Assembly (NCBI RefSeq): GCF_000024865.1
Contig: NC_013595.1
Location: forward strand, 7,688,001-7,752,000
Length of the DNA: 64,000 nucleotides
Reading direction: 5' to 3'
Source: Streptosporangium roseum DSM 43021
GTDB taxonomy: Bacteria > Actinomycetota > Actinomycetes > Streptosporangiales > Streptosporangiaceae
The notes below the pieces were generated by a model, which was given only the letters and a program-made list of their open reading frames with translations, was not told where the DNA came from and searched no databases. This document shows, piece by piece, positions 62,107-64,000 of the stretch; within the stretch, counting starts at the first letter, position 1, and each line of letters opens with the position of its first letter. The translations under genes and the position numbers were made by a program.

Positions 62107-62418
62107 TCAGGCCGCGTGTGGCTCGAACCAGACCGAGCCCAGATCATGACCAGAGGTGAGACGAACGTCGGCGTTTAGCGCCGCGGCCAGATGCCGCAGC
62201 AAGGCGATCGTCGGCACGGTCCCGCCTTCCTCGATGCACTCGATCTCATCCTCGGTCATGCCCGCACGCTCAGCCAGCTCCGCCACGCTCAGCCCAAGCA
62301 CACCACGCCGGTCATATAGCGCCTTGCCGAAGGCCAGCGCCTCTCGAATCATGATCCGTTCGGGATCCTCAACCAGGGGTTCAGGCCGCACCCAGCGGGT
62401 GTGATAACCAGTCATCAC
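62107..62418 (-). CDS. XRE-type antitoxin
   Basis: A 103-residue protein with a helix-turn-helix: L-S-V-A-E-L-A-E-R-A-G-M-T-E-D-E then I-E-C-I-E-E-G-G. The N-terminal 30 residues and an acidic centre are typical of RelE-partner antitoxins. Its ATG overlaps the toxin stop as ATGA. Together they form a third toxin-first module. Confidence 0.85.
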   Translation of the reverse strand: MMTGYHTRWVRPEPLVEDPERIMIREALAFGKALYDRRGVLGLSVAELAERAGMTEDEIECIEEGGTVPTIALLRHLAAALNADVRLTSGHDLGSVWFEPHAA

Positions 62419-62780
62419 GCCTGCCTCTCATAGATCTCGGCCACCGGTCCATGATGGTCGCGTTCGCAGATCTTCTGCGCCCGAACCGCCCTGTCGATCT
62501 GCCGCTGATCATGCTGCTTTGTCTTACGAAAAACAGTGAGCAACACGATCGTCCTACCCGGAGTACACCAGTACGTCACCCGAGCTGCAACATCACGCAG
62601 CCGGACACGCAGTTCCCAGACCGACCCTTCCAGGTGATCCGACCATGGACCGCCAAGCTCTGCCCCTTTTTCCGCCAGAAGACCAGCCACCTCGTCAACC
62701 CGTTTGAAGTCGCTGTCGCTCAGGTTGTCGAGCCACTCTCGAACCTCTGGCTCGATCTCAAAACCATATGGTTTGCGCAC
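62415..62780 (-). CDS. RelE/HigB-like type II toxin
   Basis: A 121-residue toxin with E-V-R-E-W-L-D-N-L-S-D-S-D near the start, a G-P-W-S-D-H-L-E-G-S-V-W-E-L-R-V strand and T-V-F-R-K-T-K-Q at the C-terminal half, as in RelE/phage Gp49-like toxins. The GTG at 62780 follows GGAGGGAG, better than an in-frame GTG 24 bases upstream. It belongs to a different subgroup from the two HigB copies at 54.6 and 56.5 kb. Confidence 0.85.
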   Translation of the reverse strand: MRKPYGFEIEPEVREWLDNLSDSDFKRVDEVAGLLAEKGAELGGPWSDHLEGSVWELRVRLRDVAARVTYWCTPGRTIVLLTVFRKTKQHDQRQIDRAVRAQKICERDHHGPVAEIYERQA

Positions 62781-62968
62781 CTGAGACTCCCTCCACGCAC
62801 GCACATTACCGAGGGTAGCGAACCGTTACCGATGGCGCCGGGCATAGGACCTGTCTCGCCCTGTCTGAATCGCCAAGGACGGAATGACACAGGCGCATGC
62901 TCATGCGCGGACCAGTTACTGAAGCGAGGTGACCGAACGATGGAGCAGAGAGGGTCCGGTCGAAAACA

Positions 62969-63002
62969 AAGCCCTTGACCTGTCTCAGCAGGCCAAGGGC
63001 TT
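62969..63002. terminator. Hairpin next to unit R5
   Basis: AAGCCCTTG pairs with CAAGGGCTT, at the same position relative to R5 as the hairpin beside R4. The rest of the gap from 62781 shows no gene. Confidence 0.7.
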
Positions 63003-63006
63003 GGGG

Positions 63007-63169
63007 TGGGCACTACTGGGTTCGAACCAGTGACATCTCGCTTGTAAGGCGATCGGAGCAGGACTGCGACCAGGGCCGATACCGGCACTGACCTGGGCTT
63101 ACGGTCCACGACCGTCCACCGTTGTCCGACCCCGTCCGTGGTCGTTGTCACCCAGATAGTCACCCAGAA
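63007..63169 (-). repeat. att-like unit R5
   Basis: The fifth copy. The anticodon loop reads CTTACAA on the minus strand (UAC) rather than CTTGCAA (UGC). The tail ends with GTCACCCAGATAGTCACCCA, like R1. It is followed, as R3 is, by a DUF6461 gene. Confidence 0.85.
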
Positions 63170-63280
63170 GACATCCCTGGGCCGAGGTTGTCCACCGACG
63201 TTCCTTCACCAATCGGACCTCCGAACCCTTCTGTCGGTGACGACTGCAATCATGCGCCTCACATGATCAAAGGAGTGACG

Positions 63281-63895
63281 ATGACAGAGTGCCCCGGGGA
63301 ATTTCGCTGGCTCTCCGACTGTGAAGAATTGGTTGAGATCTACTGTGTGTCCTTTGTCCGGGGTCTCGCTCCGGAGGAGGTCCTCCGCCGATTCAGCGTG
63401 GACGGGAGCACCATGGAAGAGACGGTGGCGGTCGACGAACTGGGCCAGCGCTCGGTGGAAAGTATGGGGGACGACGCGGCCGCCTACATCGGCACCGCGA
63501 AGATCGGCGACTGGACCCTGGTCGTCGAACCAGGAGGATGGCAGATCGCCGTCGACCCCGAGATATACATCCCGATCTCACAGGGAACCGAGGTCGTGTT
63601 GGTCTGCCGCCATGACTACGCCTCGGACACCTTCGCCTACATCGTCGACGGTGAGCCGGTCGTCCAGTTTGACCCGGTACTCCCGGACGATCGATCGGGC
63701 ACCGATCCGGACCGTTTCGTCGAGGAGATGCGCGAGGTCGGGCTGGACCCCGACTACGACATCGACATAGACGGCTCGTGCATCGACTTCCCGATCGAGA
63801 GATCGTTCGCCCTGGCGAGCAGGATCACCGGTCTCCACTTCTCCCCAGAGATGCTGGAGCTGTGCTTCTCCGGCGAGGAACCCCTGGATGACTGA
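63281..63895 (+). CDS. DUF6461-family protein, copy 2
   Basis: A 204-residue paralogue of the protein at 55420, same length, with the same F-R-W-L-S, E-I-Y-C-V-S-F-V-R-G-L and I-G-D-W-T-L-V-V-E-P-G-G-W blocks. The ribosome site and first codons are identical (AAAGGAGTGACG then ATGACAGAGTGC). Differences are spread along the protein, so both copies look functional and diverging. Confidence 0.8.
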   Translation: MTECPGEFRWLSDCEELVEIYCVSFVRGLAPEEVLRRFSVDGSTMEETVAVDELGQRSVESMGDDAAAYIGTAKIGDWTLVVEPGGWQIAVDPEIYIPISQGTEVVLVCRHDYASDTFAYIVDGEPVVQFDPVLPDDRSGTDPDRFVEEMREVGLDPDYDIDIDGSCIDFPIERSFALASRITGLHFSPEMLELCFSGEEPLDD

Positions 63896-63904
63896 TCGGC
63901 AGGT

Positions 63905-64000
63905 CCGCTTGGAGACCGGTCTGCCGACAGGCTCGGGCGCTCTGGGATAGCGGGTCAGCAGCTCACGCACCTGGGGGACGTCTTTGTCTGCTCCGGACGT
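63905..64000 (-). pseudogene. 3' end of TPR/XRE regulator, cut by window edge
   Basis: It reads D-V-P-Q-V-R-E-L-L-T-R-Y-P on the minus strand, homologous to the remnant ending at 56071. A one-base deletion and TGA-to-CGA change have removed the usual stop, so the frame runs into the DUF6461 region. Whether the upstream part is intact lies beyond the window. Confidence 0.55.

Noticed and set aside
51791..63169. Complete tRNA genes at the five repeat units
   Set aside because: Only the anticodon arm, T-arm and acceptor 3' strand are present. No D-arm or 5' acceptor half lies at the right distance, and R3 has a shortened anticodon loop.

Overview
The window is very GC-rich with strong GC bias at third codon positions, and has SigE-type ECF sigma, mycothiol-type and AccE-like genes. 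That points to a filamentous actinomycete, plausibly Streptosporangiales, though the genus cannot be fixed from the sequence.

Positions 1 to about 42,150 read as most of a nine-membered (chromoprotein) enediyne biosynthetic cluster that continues off the left edge. The centre is one tight minus-strand operon running from 38,495 down to 26,309. It encodes UnbL/E3 (DUF1702), UnbV/E4, UnbU/E5, the enediyne polyketide synthase PKSE, thioesterase E10, flavin reductase E6 and P450 E7. A second DUF1702 paralogue lies just upstream. A second minus-strand operon (23,719 to 20,359) holds an E8-like protein, an E9-like GMC oxidoreductase and a CxxC AhpD-like protein. The left arm holds tailoring genes: an HpaB/SgcC-type hydroxylase (cut by the edge), two acyl-CoA-dehydrogenase-fold flavin monooxygenases, an SgcJ-like protein, a free-standing condensation enzyme, three P450s in the cluster in all, an O-methyltransferase, an arylamine-N-acetyltransferase-type amide synthase, a membrane acyltransferase, and dedicated DAHP synthase and prephenate dehydrogenase. 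A likely logic is a tyrosine-derived aromatic unit made, hydroxylated and attached to the enediyne core. At 40.8-42.0 kb lie two almost identical tandem genes for a neocarzinostatin-family apoprotein, the carrier expected for such a chromophore. They lack the cysteine pair that forms the second disulfide in classical members.

From 42.2 to 51.4 kb the genes are mixed chromosomal ones: an AccE-like protein, a cupin, a methyltransferase, a Ro60/Rsr (TROVE) protein, a secreted beta-helix protein and TrpD. Upstream of rsr, on the same strand, are two tandem RNAs that fold as circularly permuted tRNA mimics closed by 11-12 bp terminal stems. They are Y RNAs of the YrlA type, and a third Y-like stem lies just beyond them.

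From 51.8 kb to the right edge is an accretion island. Five copies of a ~160 bp unit, each containing the 3' half of a tRNA plus a conserved tail, and two half copies, separate small gene cassettes. Cargo includes three HigBA/RelE-type toxin-antitoxin modules (one with a truncated toxin), two DUF6461 paralogues, a truncated DUF5919 protein, a lamin-tail secreted protein and several small unknown proteins. Two units are directly preceded by decayed C-termini of tyrosine integrases, so the island looks like serial integrations at one tRNA 3' end.
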